46,452 nt of DNA from an uncultured Bacteroidales bacterium (lineage in GTDB: Bacteria > Bacteroidota > Bacteroidia > Bacteroidales > UBA932). Positions 28,090-36,702 of this stretch are shown here, piece by piece. The stretch covers positions 1 through 46,452 of the forward strand of contig ONIQ01000016.1 in NCBI GenBank assembly GCA_900317925.1. The letters run 5' to 3'. Positions within the stretch are counted from its first letter, which is position 1; every line of letters starts with the position of its first letter. The translations under genes were made by a program, and so were the position numbers. The notes below the pieces were generated by a model, which was given only the letters and a program-made list of their open reading frames with translations, made no database searches and had not been told where the DNA came from.

Positions 28090-29156
28090 TGTTCTCGTTC
28101 CGCACCACACCGCTGGAGGACCAGCTGGACAGGGCCCTGATGGATGGCAGGGTGGGCTGTTTCTGCACCCAGAACTGCTGGGATACCGCAAGGGGACGAT
28201 ACCTGTACGACCTGTTCCGGCAGCGCGGCAACCTCTCCGCCCTGTTCATGCCCCAGGGTGCCGAGCTTACACCCGGCACCAACCACATCGTCTTCGAGGT
28301 CGACCAGCTGAAAGACTTGCATGCCGTCGTCGTGGAAATCCAGGACGCCGGCGCCCGGTATTTCAACTACACCAAGGATGTCTTCCGGCTGATGGAAGGC
28401 CTTTGTTCGATGGGAGAAGCCTCCCCTGCCCTCTACGTGGTAGATCATATCAATCCGGCCGGACGCTATGTGGAAGGCACCATGCCTGCGGGCCCCGTTG
28501 AGCCGCACACGCCCAAAGTGGCCCACCGGCACGGCCTTACGCTGGGAGAATTGGTGACACTGTATTACAACGAGATCGGCGCCCGCTTCCCCCTGCACAT
28601 CGTATCGGCCCTGGCGGGAGCCCAGGCCCGGCAGATCCTGCCGTGGACCATCGCCCCCGCATCGGACATCCCCGGGATGTTCACGTGCGAGATGTATAGC
28701 GGCGGCGGCCTGTGGAACAACACCACCATCACCCCGGGCATCGGCACGGCACGGCCGTACGAGTATTTCGGCGCCCCGTTCATCAAACCGAACGCGCTGG
28801 AAACCGTCCCCGCCCCGCAAGGCGTTCTGATGCGTCCGTGTACCTTCACCCCGGCTGCCGGACGATACCAGGGCGAGCGTTGCGCGGGCTGGCAGATCAT
28901 GCTGGAACCGGGAGCCGAGTACCACTCGCTCCTGCACACCCTCCAGCTGATGCGCTTCCTTTCGGAACGATACTCGCAGTTCGAGTACACGGAAGGCTTC
29001 CGTGCCAAGCTGGCCGATCCAGTCCTGGAGACCTACCTTCGGGGCGACATCTCTTTCCAGGAAGCGCGTGAACACGTCAAACTGGAAGAGCAGAAATGGA
29101 TCCGCAAGGCCAAACGTTTCTCTCTGTACGATGATCAGCCCTACCGAATCAAATAA
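28089..29156 (+). CDS. DUF1343/NamZ-like (GH171) protein without a signal peptide
   Basis: A 355-residue relative of exo-beta-N-acetylmuramidase NamZ (DUF1343, GH171), which removes terminal MurNAc from peptidoglycan fragments. Family motifs are recognisable: VVEIQDAGARYFNYTKD, VDHINPAGRYVEG, VAHRHGLTLGEL, the WTIAPASDIPGM segment, GGGLWNNTTITPGIGTARPYEYFGAPF. The usual N-terminal TNHTG and SPEHG motifs are replaced by TQNCW and MPQGAEL, and there is no signal peptide, so it should act in the cytoplasm and its activity may differ. Coupling to the GlmM-type gene points to amino-sugar or cell-wall recycling, by inference. Confidence 0.82.
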   Translation: MFSFRTTPLEDQLDRALMDGRVGCFCTQNCWDTARGRYLYDLFRQRGNLSALFMPQGAELTPGTNHIVFEVDQLKDLHAVVVEIQDAGARYFNYTKDVFRLMEGLCSMGEASPALYVVDHINPAGRYVEGTMPAGPVEPHTPKVAHRHGLTLGELVTLYYNEIGARFPLHIVSALAGAQARQILPWTIAPASDIPGMFTCEMYSGGGLWNNTTITPGIGTARPYEYFGAPFIKPNALETVPAPQGVLMRPCTFTPAAGRYQGERCAGWQIMLEPGAEYHSLLHTLQLMRFLSERYSQFEYTEGFRAKLADPVLETYLRGDISFQEAREHVKLEEQKWIRKAKRFSLYDDQPYRIK

Positions 29157-29171
29157 AATTGCGGGAAAGAG

Positions 29172-29202
29172 TTGGAAATGCCGAAAAATGTGCGTATCTT
29201 TG
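29172..29202 (+). promoter_or_regulatory. promoter of the L31 gene
   Basis: TATCTTTG at 29195-29202 matches the -7 box and TTG at 29172-29174 the -33 box, with 20 bases between. The leader is about 35 bases and AT-rich. Confidence 0.75.
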
Positions 29203-29244
29203 CGGCCCGATTTAGAAACAAAGTTTAATTATTATAGTATAGCA

Positions 29245-29496
29245 ATGAAAAAAGGAATTCATCCCGAAACCTACCGTCTTGTAGCTTTCAAGGATATGTC
29301 CAATGAAACGGTGTTCATCACCCGTTCCTGCGCCGAAACCAAAGAGACCCTTATGGTTGACGGTGTTGAGTACCCGGTTGTCAAGGTGGAAATTTCCAAC
29401 ACTTCCCACCCCTTCTATACGGGCAAGGTCAAACTCGTGGATACCGCCGGTCGCGTGGACAAATTCTACCAGCGATACAAGAGCCGTCAGAAATAA
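29245..29496 (+). CDS. rpmE2: 50S ribosomal protein L31, type B
   Basis: An 83-residue L31 of the zinc-independent type B: MKKGIHPETYRLVAFKDMSN at the start, ISNTSHPFYTGKVKLVDTAGRVDKFYQRY at the end, and a single Cys instead of the CxxC pairs of type A. The start ATG at 29245 follows its own promoter. An in-frame extension upstream overlaps the DUF1343 gene and is not part of the protein. It is followed by an intrinsic terminator. Confidence 0.96.
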   Translation: MKKGIHPETYRLVAFKDMSNETVFITRSCAETKETLMVDGVEYPVVKVEISNTSHPFYTGKVKLVDTAGRVDKFYQRYKSRQK

Positions 29497-29516
29497 AACT
29501 GACAGACACGGTTACA

Positions 29517-29549
29517 AAAGCGGCTACCCCAGGCGGGCAGTCGCTTTTT
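29517..29549 (+). terminator. intrinsic terminator after the L31 gene
   Basis: Arms 29517-29525 and 29539-29547 form a 9-bp stem with one G-U pair around a 13-base loop that can itself pair (CCCC with GGG), and the 3' arm ends in a T run to 29549. It lies 20 bases after the stop. Confidence 0.75.
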
Positions 29550-29561
29550 CATAGAAAAAAC

Positions 29562-29930
29562 ATGAAAGCACTCGGAACCATCCTCCTTCTCCTCTGTTCC
29601 AACGTCCTCATGACGCTGGCCTGGTACGGCCACTTGAAACTGCAGCAGATGAAGGTTACGGACAACTGGCCGCTCATCGGCGTAATCCTCTTTTCCTGGG
29701 GAATCGCCTTCTTCGAATACACGTTTATGGTGCCCGCCAACCGGATGGGCTTCTCGGAGAACGGCGGTCCGTTCTCGCTCATCCAGCTCAAGGTCATTCA
29801 GGAAGTCATTACGCTGACGGTATTTACCGTCGTCGCCCACTTCCTGTTCCAGGGACAGACCTTCCACTGGAATCACTTTGTGGCTTTCGGCCTGCTGGTT
29901 TTGGCCGTTTTCTTCGCTTTTTTGAAGTAG
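29562..29930 (+). CDS. DUF486 (DMT-superfamily) small membrane protein
   Basis: A 122-residue protein with four hydrophobic segments (about 3-22, 37-55, 75-95 and 103-121). It matches the DUF486 family, a small relative of drug/metabolite transporters: WYGHLKLQQM, ILFSWGIAFFEYTFMVPANRMG and FSLIQLKVIQEVITL are characteristic. The substrate is unknown. It starts 12 bases after the terminator of the L31 gene without an obvious promoter, so it may depend on read-through. Confidence 0.9.
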   Translation: MKALGTILLLLCSNVLMTLAWYGHLKLQQMKVTDNWPLIGVILFSWGIAFFEYTFMVPANRMGFSENGGPFSLIQLKVIQEVITLTVFTVVAHFLFQGQTFHWNHFVAFGLLVLAVFFAFLK

Positions 29931-29944
29931 AGTGCCCAGAAATA

Positions 29945-29975
29945 TTTGGAGATACGGATTTTTTTCGTACCTTTG
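29945..29975 (+). promoter_or_regulatory. consensus Bacteroidota promoter of tRNA-Glu
   Basis: TTTG at 29945-29948 and TACCTTTG at 29968-29975, with 19 bases between, form a full-consensus -33/-7 pair, 15 bases before the tRNA. Confidence 0.85.
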
Positions 29976-29990
29976 CAATCCAAACCTAAC

Positions 29991-30065
29991 GCTCGGTTCG
30001 TATAACGGTTAGTACTCAAGATTCTCAATCTTGCAATAGGAGTTCGATTCTCCTACCGAGTACCA
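29991..30065 (+). tRNA. tRNA-Glu (anticodon CTC)
   Basis: A complete cloverleaf. The acceptor stem is 29991-29997 with 30055-30061 (last pair G-U). The D-arm is 30000-30003 with 30012-30015. The anticodon stem is 30017-30021 with 30029-30033, anticodon CTC at 30024-30026. The variable loop is 4 bases. The T-arm is 30038-30042 with 30050-30054. The discriminator is A30062, followed by an encoded CCA (30063-30065). CTC reads GAG, hence glutamate. Confidence 0.95.
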
Positions 30066-30068
30066 GAA

Positions 30069-30096
30069 ACGGTGGCCTTCCGGTCACCGTTTTTTT
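30069..30096 (+). terminator. intrinsic terminator after tRNA-Glu
   Basis: A 9-bp stem (30069-30077 with 30082-30090, one G-U pair) with a 4-base loop is followed by a run of T to 30096. It separates the tRNA from the fimbrial operon. Confidence 0.88.
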
Positions 30097-30149
30097 GTGA
30101 TATGGCCTACTGTTTTTTGGGAAAAAATGTGATTTTCGAAAAAAAATAC

Positions 30150-30157
30150 TATCTTTG
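30150..30157 (+). promoter_or_regulatory. -7 box of the fimbrial operon
   Basis: TATCTTTG at 30150-30157 fits TAnnTTTG; the -33 region is A-rich without a clear TTTG. Transcription would begin near 30164. This is the only good promoter I see before the string of closely packed fimbrial genes. I found no inverted repeats around it that would suggest invertible phase variation. Confidence 0.6.
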
Positions 30158-30227
30158 CAACAAATTATCGGATGTGGTGGACAATGATAATTCCGCTGCA
30201 CTTTTGCTTGTGAGAATGAATGTGAGA

Positions 30228-31919
30228 ATGATTTTACGCAAAAGAATTTGTTTCATGCTCTTGCTCGCGGCACTGCTCTCAGTGTCCCGAACGGGGTTGT
30301 ACGCCGCTCCCCCTCCGGCGGATTCCGCTCGCTGGGAAGGCATGTCCATCCGCACCAATCTGCTATGGAATGCAGCGGCGGAGCCCAATATCGGCCTTGA
30401 ATTCCCTGTTGGAGACCACTGGAGCGTGGGTGCCAATGCCGGCATCAAAGCATGGCCCGGCTGGCTGGCCTGGGACTGGGACAACAGCAAGCCTGCGCAT
30501 TGGCGCAACTTTGCCGTAGTGCCGGAGGTCCGCTATTACCTGGACCAGGTGTACAAGGGTTTCTTTGCCGGTGCAGATTTCATCTACACGCATTTTAACG
30601 TGGGCGCGGTGAAATTTCCCTTCAACATGTATCCGGAGACGGTGGACAATCGTGTCCAGGGTTCCTACTGGGCCGGAGGCCTGTTTGCGGGCTATGCGTG
30701 GTGGCCGTTTCAGCATTGGAGAATCGAACTGGAAGCAGGCGTAGCGGCGGGCCTTGCCGCGTATGACCGCTTCGACTGCGACCAATGCGGCAGCAAGACG
30801 GGCGAAATCCGGAAAACTGCCGTGGTCCCCAAACTGGGCCTGAACGTGGCGTTCAACCCGGTCCGGCGAAAGGAGGCCCAGAGACGCCGTGCCGCACGTT
30901 GGCCGGCCCCTTCCGGAACGGACACCCTGACCGTGTTCAGCGCTCCCGTGGCCTTTGTGGTGAACCTGAAAGAGGTAGAAGACCCCGAGAGTGCCGGAGA
31001 CCGCCTGGCCAAGGAGAAACCCTGGGTGATTCCCATCGAGAAGTACCGTCCGCTGGATTATCTTACCCGTCCCGGGAAAGACAGCATCCAGTACGTGGTT
31101 TTCCCTGTGGGCAGCGCCGGTGTGGACAGGCAGCTGGGCCGGAACGCGGAAGTGCTGGACCAGCTCCAAAGCGCCATAGAGACCATCCGTAACGACGAAA
31201 CCACGGACGAGATACTGGTTTCCATCGTGGGTCTCGCCTCCATTGAAGGTCCCCGGATGCAGAACGACACCCTGTCGGTGCACCGTGCCCGTGCCGTGGC
31301 CGACTACCTGAACGGGCGCACCTTCTTGAACCGCAAATTCTTTGAGACCATTGGCAAAGGAGAGGCATGGGACTGGTTCAAAGACCAGCTGGAGGCCATC
31401 CCGGACGGAGGAAAGGGTCTCACCGCCGAAGAGGTGTCCCTGTTGCGGGATTGGATCTATCACGTATCGGATGCCGACGAACGCGAGCGGCAGCTCCGCG
31501 CCCGCCCCGCCCTGTACAAGAAAGTGGTCAATACCCTCTTGAAAGACCAGCGCAACGCCGGCTATATCCGGGTGTACTATAGCGACAAACCGGATCCCGC
31601 CACCCAGAAGCTCAACGGCCCTGTTTATGCGCTTATCGGCGCCAAGAAATACCACCATGCCGTAAAGGAAATCCAGGCCGACAAGGCGGTGATGGAACTG
31701 GTGCACAGCAATCCCGAAGCGGCCAATGCTTACGGCGTGGCCCTGTATTTCACGGCGCTGGACAACAAGGATGCGGCGGCGGAACTTCAGGCGGTGAGCC
31801 TTTTGCAGAAGGCTGCCCGCGAAGGCTCCGAGGCTGCCGCGCAGAATTTGAAAGGAATAGAAACCTACGGCCCTGCCCGCAAGGAGTACGAGGCTTGGAA
31901 AGAATTGATAAACGATTAA
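30228..31919 (+). CDS. DUF3575 outer-membrane protein with OmpA-like C-terminal part
   Basis: A 563-residue protein from ATG 30228 (an ATG at 30216 is an alternative; frames further upstream precede the transcription start). The signal peptide is residues 1-26. Residues about 38-210 are a DUF3575 beta-barrel (SIRTNLLWNAAAEPNIGLEFPVG, WSVGANAGI, YWAGGLFAGYAW). Residues about 290-430 resemble an OmpA-like periplasmic domain (VSIVGLASIEGP, LSVHRARAVADYL, ETIGKGEAWDWF). The C-terminal 110 residues are helical and TPR-like. DUF3575 proteins commonly lead Bacteroidales fimbrial loci; a role in pilus export or anchoring at the outer membrane is inferred. Twelve bases separate it from the first fimbrillin. 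Confidence 0.82.
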   Translation: MILRKRICFMLLLAALLSVSRTGLYAAPPPADSARWEGMSIRTNLLWNAAAEPNIGLEFPVGDHWSVGANAGIKAWPGWLAWDWDNSKPAHWRNFAVVPEVRYYLDQVYKGFFAGADFIYTHFNVGAVKFPFNMYPETVDNRVQGSYWAGGLFAGYAWWPFQHWRIELEAGVAAGLAAYDRFDCDQCGSKTGEIRKTAVVPKLGLNVAFNPVRRKEAQRRRAARWPAPSGTDTLTVFSAPVAFVVNLKEVEDPESAGDRLAKEKPWVIPIEKYRPLDYLTRPGKDSIQYVVFPVGSAGVDRQLGRNAEVLDQLQSAIETIRNDETTDEILVSIVGLASIEGPRMQNDTLSVHRARAVADYLNGRTFLNRKFFETIGKGEAWDWFKDQLEAIPDGGKGLTAEEVSLLRDWIYHVSDADERERQLRARPALYKKVVNTLLKDQRNAGYIRVYYSDKPDPATQKLNGPVYALIGAKKYHHAVKEIQADKAVMELVHSNPEAANAYGVALYFTALDNKDAAAELQAVSLLQKAAREGSEAAAQNLKGIETYGPARKEYEAWKELIND

Positions 31920-31931
31920 CAAATTGGTAAG

Positions 31932-34241
31932 ATGACAACTTGCAAAAAAGAATGGGTTTTATTGTGTTGTCTGATGGTTGCCGCAGCCTGCCAGCGTGAG
32001 CCGATGGGGGAAATTGACCCCGAAGTCAGAGAGGTGAACACGCAGTTTGTGTTCAACATTGCTACGTCTGCGGCCCAGACCAAGCAGGCATCCGACGCCG
32101 TGCAGGAAGGGGCAAATCCGGTGTTCCGCGGCATTTCCGACGCCAAGCTCATGTCCTACACCCTTTCCCAGGACGGAGAAATCCTGAAACAAGATGCTGC
32201 GCCCAGTAAGGTGTACGACCTGTCCCAGCTGGTGGCATCCGGTTCCGGCCCCCGTCGTGTCCTTGAAATGTCGCTGCCCATCCAGACCAACACGCTCCTT
32301 CTGTATGGCCGCGCCCCTGTGCGTACAGATGTCACAGGTGGTTTTTCGGCCAAGGATTATTATGGCTATCTGGATGATTATACGGTCTCGAATGTGGTGG
32401 GCTCCGGTAATTTCCAGCTTGGAAAGCGCCTGCAGAATGAAACCGGTTTTTATGCCATGGAAAAGCTCATCGCAGGTGTCCTGACGGTAATCATGAATAC
32501 CAGCATGACGACGGAAACCGGAAGAGAAAGCATCACCTTTGGCGATGTTACCATAACTACGGATGAGTACCCCGACCTTTGGTGGTACATGTATTATAAG
32601 CCGGATGGCCATTCGGACACGGGCAAAAGCCCTGTCGAGACAGACAAAGACCGCTATCCGCTGGAAGAAAAACTGGGACACCTGTACAAAGAGATGACCT
32701 CGATTTATTACAATACTACTACACAGGAAACCGAACTTCGCGCCGGTTCCGGTGTGGCCACTCTTAGAATTGTAACGGATTTGTGGTCGGTCATCAATTC
32801 AGTACGCTGCGCTACGCCCCTTTCCAAGGCGGAGGCAGTGGCCAAGGCATTTGCTGAGCGGGTACACATACATATACAGAAATACTTTACAGGAAGCGTT
32901 CCTTCCACTGGAGGCCCGGTTACCGATGTGGCTTTCAAGTCTGTATCTGATATAGGTGCCAATCTTATAGGAGGTTCCATTAACGCTGAACCCGTGTCCC
33001 CAGATCTCTATTGGCCCAACAATGAAACGGTGAAAAGCTATAAGCCTACGACTGATGAATTGGCAGGCTTAACAGCCAAGTCTCCCGCAGATTTCCCCGC
33101 CAATTTTGACATTATGCGCGGAGCCGCTTACATGGCTTTTGATGCGACACACTATTTTTTCTATTATCCCAAGTATTTCAATACCAGCGCAACCGGCGGC
33201 ATTCCGGACGGTGACGTTACTAATGGTTTTTCCGCTGGCAGCTATTATTACCCGGCCGAACTGCTGTACTTCGGCAATTCTCCGCTGCGCACCTCCGCCC
33301 TGGAGCACAAGGTAAACGATTATCCCGAAACCGTAGCAGCTTGGAATACGGATACAGAATGGGCAAAAACAACAACGGACGGGAAAGATGACTGGAAGGG
33401 TACGCATGTGTCTTCCACAACGCACAGTGTGGCCATGCAATATCCTATCCGTTACGGTGTGTCCATGCTGGAGACCAAAGTAGGGTACACAAGTGAAGTG
33501 ATGAGCCAAAGGTATCTGCTGGACAACAACCACGCCGTGCAGAAGCGAGTTGTTGAGGCACAAGGCGGTACCTTGGGCGATAACGAAGAGCCTGACAAGC
33601 ATATTGCCATAACGAATGGCAGTTTTAAATTGGTAGGCGTTGTGGTGGGCGGACAGCCCCAGAATGTGGGATGGGATTTCCTGCCGCGGAAGGCTCCGGG
33701 GACGGAGAAAATCGTGACCGGATTCATTTACGACAAAGCGGTCACAAACCAAGCTGTTCCTGCCGACGGTTCCCCCTTCACCCCCAACTATACGGTTGTC
33801 TTTGACAACTATAGCGAGAGTGGCTATGAAAGCCGGACAGAAGGGAATTTTGGCCAGGAAAAAGTGTATGTGGCCCTGGAGTTCCAGAACTGCACCGGCG
33901 AAGATTTTTACGGCAATTTCAACCTGATTCGCAACGAGGGGTATTTCTATCTCATTGGAGAGGTGGATCCAGCCAAAGGCGGAGAGGTCTCCTGGCCTAC
34001 GGACGGATATGTGATACCCCCGTATAAATATGATAACAGCGGAATTTATATCGGAATTCCCCGCGTTTTCATCCAAGACTACAAGACCAGTGTCACCTTC
34101 AAGTTCGGCCTCAATTCCCTCAAGTACGCCTACCTTACCGTACCGGACCTGAGGGCCAGCTCCCTGACCATGGGCCTGTCGGTGGATATTGAATGGAAAC
34201 AAGGACTTAAATATGACGAAGTCGTCATTGGCGGCAATTGA
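31932..34241 (+). CDS. large Mfa1-like fimbrillin lipoprotein
   Basis: A 769-residue lipoprotein with lipobox VAAAC (Cys20), first strand NTQFVFNIAT and then T50-K51, the likely processing motif. The C-terminus ends in a strand pair TVPDLRASSLTMGLSVDIEW shared with the next gene. It is about 200-300 residues longer than Porphyromonas Mfa1. By family knowledge it would be lipidated, moved to the outer surface, cleaved near the first strand, and polymerised by donor-strand exchange. Its sequence is more AT-rich in the middle than the V-ATPase genes, compatible with exchange between strains. It could be a shaft subunit; I cannot tell shaft from accessory subunit by sequence alone. Confidence 0.78.
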   Translation: MTTCKKEWVLLCCLMVAAACQREPMGEIDPEVREVNTQFVFNIATSAAQTKQASDAVQEGANPVFRGISDAKLMSYTLSQDGEILKQDAAPSKVYDLSQLVASGSGPRRVLEMSLPIQTNTLLLYGRAPVRTDVTGGFSAKDYYGYLDDYTVSNVVGSGNFQLGKRLQNETGFYAMEKLIAGVLTVIMNTSMTTETGRESITFGDVTITTDEYPDLWWYMYYKPDGHSDTGKSPVETDKDRYPLEEKLGHLYKEMTSIYYNTTTQETELRAGSGVATLRIVTDLWSVINSVRCATPLSKAEAVAKAFAERVHIHIQKYFTGSVPSTGGPVTDVAFKSVSDIGANLIGGSINAEPVSPDLYWPNNETVKSYKPTTDELAGLTAKSPADFPANFDIMRGAAYMAFDATHYFFYYPKYFNTSATGGIPDGDVTNGFSAGSYYYPAELLYFGNSPLRTSALEHKVNDYPETVAAWNTDTEWAKTTTDGKDDWKGTHVSSTTHSVAMQYPIRYGVSMLETKVGYTSEVMSQRYLLDNNHAVQKRVVEAQGGTLGDNEEPDKHIAITNGSFKLVGVVVGGQPQNVGWDFLPRKAPGTEKIVTGFIYDKAVTNQAVPADGSPFTPNYTVVFDNYSESGYESRTEGNFGQEKVYVALEFQNCTGEDFYGNFNLIRNEGYFYLIGEVDPAKGGEVSWPTDGYVIPPYKYDNSGIYIGIPRVFIQDYKTSVTFKFGLNSLKYAYLTVPDLRASSLTMGLSVDIEWKQGLKYDEVVIGGN

Positions 34242-34265
34242 TGAATAATAATAAAATCAGTATAT

Positions 34266-36692
34266 ATGAAACGTAGTTTAACCCTTCTGGGCGCAGCCCT
34301 TGCAGTGAGTTTCACTGCCTGTCAGCGGGAAGCGGACGTGGCACAGACCAATCCCACCTACGATCCCGAGACCAATACCGTCAAGACGAACTTCGTCTTG
34401 AACATCTCCACCGAAACCGGCAAGGACACCAAGACCACCGCCGAGTTTGTACAGGCCGACAATACCCCCTTCCTGGGTTTGGACGCCGTGCACCTGCTCA
34501 CTTACAAGCTGGACAATCCCAGCGGTACCGCCCACGGCTACTTCCTCTATACCCCCAGGCCCAGGGGAAAGGCCGCAGCCGCCGAGCGCGACTACGACCT
34601 GGGCTCCCTGGTCTCCGCCGGAACGTTGGACCGCAACAATTCCTCCCGCGTGCTGGAACTGGCCCTTCCCTTGGGTACCAATGCGGTGACCTTCTATGCC
34701 AAAGCCCTCAAAACCACGTCGGACGACTTGCAGGGCAAGGTGGACATTTCGGGAAAGTCCGAGGATCTTTCCACCCTGCAGTTCAAGTTGGTGCCGCGCC
34801 TGAGCAGCGAGGCGGCCTTTGACGCCGGTTCCTTCTTCTTCTCCCGCATGCTCACCTATTTCCTCCTTGCCGGCGCCGTAAACGAAAACGACTTCTGGGA
34901 AGAGAAAACCGGCGATGCAGACAAGAGCTACAAGTTCTGGTGGCCCGTTCCTTCGGCCGCCGATGCGGCTGGGCTTCCCGCCAATCCGTACGACCAGCAG
35001 ACGGCTACCGTTAACGGTGTGGATTATAAGTATTATAAGGGACAACTTTCCTGGAAACAGCTGGGAACCATGTACCTGTACGAGTCGGACAAGAGCGATG
35101 CCACCCAGTCCGACGATGTGGTCAAGACCGAGGGGGCTTCGGGTGTAGCTCCTGCAGCGATGCGCCTGTCCGCATTGGGTGAGGTTATGGGTGATGCCTA
35201 TGCCGAGCTCACGACCATCCGCAAAAAAGGCAGTCTGGAAGAACTCCGTGCCGGCAGCGCTTCCGCTGTCCTGAGAATTTCGCAGGATCTCTATGCCATT
35301 GTGGAACGTGTCGTGCATGCCGAGCCCACCGGTTGGGAAGAGTATGCCACCCAGTTTGTGGCGCAGGACCTCAAATCCCGGATGGACCGTTATTTCACCA
35401 TGAACAGCGGGTCGCTCGGTTATCTGCGTGATGATGCGGGTCTGTTGGATGTAGGGAAACTGAAGAGCCGTATTCTTGAGAACTGCCCGATAGCGGACAG
35501 GAGTACGTACGGCAGCATTCTCAACACCTATTTTGATGACAACTACTTGACCGAGGCCGGTAATCAGGGTTTCCCCGTAAATGTGGGGCTTCCCTTCGGC
35601 GCCGCTATCATGAGTATTGTGCCCGGGTCGGCCATCAACGCGATAGACCGCTTTGTCTACAATAAGGATATTCCCGCTTACGGTTTTGATCAGGCCACGT
35701 TCCCTATCGGCAATTACCGGTATCCGGCCGAACTCATGTATTTGGGAAATTCGGCCATCCGTGTGAGCGACAATGTGTCGAACGCAGACGCTTATCCTCA
35801 GACTCCGGAACAGTGGAAAACCAATGCCAACTGGCCGGGCTGGACGGCGAATGCGGCGGTATCCTCTACCACCCGCAGCGTGGCCATGATGAATTCCATC
35901 AATTACGGAACCGCCCTGCTGGCTTCCACCGTCAAATTCGGCGACTCCGTTCTTAAGGACAACAACGCCGCCCTGCACGAAAGGGAAAGTGACAACGAAA
36001 TACCTACGACTTACGCTGATCCCAACCAGGGCTTCTTCGTAACCGGCATCATTATAGGCGGTCAGGCCGATGTGGTGGACTGGTGTTTTGTGCGCAAGGC
36101 CGGCATGACACCCGGAACGATTCCCGCCTTCGACGGCTCCAAATTCACCGGGCTGGACTTTACCGGCAATGCCTTTGACAAGTTCATTTATGACAAGGTG
36201 ACCACCCAGTACAAGGTTGGCGCTACAACAGCCCCTATCTATACCATGGTATGGGACAACTACGATGCCACCAAAGCTGCAAACGAGCAGAGTGACGTGT
36301 ACATTGGCGTGGAAATTAAAAACATGACCGACAAGGACTTCTGGGGCGAGATGAACCTGGTCCGTCGCGGCGGTACCTTCTATCTGCTGGGCAAACTGGA
36401 TTTGAGCACGGCCCTGGCTGCCGCAGAAGCCGGCGCGTTTGACAACCTGGACCGCAGCGATTATTGCTATCCGCCGTTCAACCCGGCCAATGGCGAAACC
36501 ATCAACGCTCCGCGCGTATTCATGCAGGATTATATGACCAAGGCCAACCTGATTCTGGGAAAGGATGCCCTCAAGCACGCCTATGTGACTGTGCCGGATT
36601 TACGCTCCAGTCAGGTTTCCCTGGGCCTTTCCATCGATATGACTTGGACTCCCGGTCTGGCCTTCGAGGTGAACATGGGCGTTCTGGAGTAA
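34266..36692 (+). CDS. large Mfa1-like fimbrillin lipoprotein, tandem paralogue
   Basis: An 808-residue paralogue of the preceding protein, with lipobox SFTAC (Cys19), first strand NFVLNIST, then T55-K56, and the C-terminal TVPDLRSSQVSLGLSIDMTW. Shared internal landmarks include a YRYPAELMYLGNSAIR/YYYPAELLYFGNSPLR block, SSTTRSVAM/SSTTHSVAM, the VVGGQ/IIGGQ segment and VYxGVEIKNMTDKDFWGEMNLVRRGGTFYL, so the two arose by duplication. It lies 24 bases after its paralogue and 10 bases before the anchor gene, the position of the main shaft subunit in mfa-type operons. Confidence 0.8.
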   Translation: MKRSLTLLGAALAVSFTACQREADVAQTNPTYDPETNTVKTNFVLNISTETGKDTKTTAEFVQADNTPFLGLDAVHLLTYKLDNPSGTAHGYFLYTPRPRGKAAAAERDYDLGSLVSAGTLDRNNSSRVLELALPLGTNAVTFYAKALKTTSDDLQGKVDISGKSEDLSTLQFKLVPRLSSEAAFDAGSFFFSRMLTYFLLAGAVNENDFWEEKTGDADKSYKFWWPVPSAADAAGLPANPYDQQTATVNGVDYKYYKGQLSWKQLGTMYLYESDKSDATQSDDVVKTEGASGVAPAAMRLSALGEVMGDAYAELTTIRKKGSLEELRAGSASAVLRISQDLYAIVERVVHAEPTGWEEYATQFVAQDLKSRMDRYFTMNSGSLGYLRDDAGLLDVGKLKSRILENCPIADRSTYGSILNTYFDDNYLTEAGNQGFPVNVGLPFGAAIMSIVPGSAINAIDRFVYNKDIPAYGFDQATFPIGNYRYPAELMYLGNSAIRVSDNVSNADAYPQTPEQWKTNANWPGWTANAAVSSTTRSVAMMNSINYGTALLASTVKFGDSVLKDNNAALHERESDNEIPTTYADPNQGFFVTGIIIGGQADVVDWCFVRKAGMTPGTIPAFDGSKFTGLDFTGNAFDKFIYDKVTTQYKVGATTAPIYTMVWDNYDATKAANEQSDVYIGVEIKNMTDKDFWGEMNLVRRGGTFYLLGKLDLSTALAAAEAGAFDNLDRSDYCYPPFNPANGETINAPRVFMQDYMTKANLILGKDALKHAYVTVPDLRSSQVSLGLSIDMTWTPGLAFEVNMGVLE

Positions 36693-36702
36693 ACTTCCTG
36701 CC

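Noticed and set aside
29991-30065. tRNA-Glu as attachment site of an integrated fimbrial island
   Set aside because: No integrase and no repeat of the tRNA 3' end are visible in the window; the fimbrial operon starts after an ordinary terminator.
30100-30230. Invertible promoter for phase variation of the fimbrial operon
   Set aside because: I looked for inverted repeats flanking the -7 box and found none, and no invertase gene is nearby.
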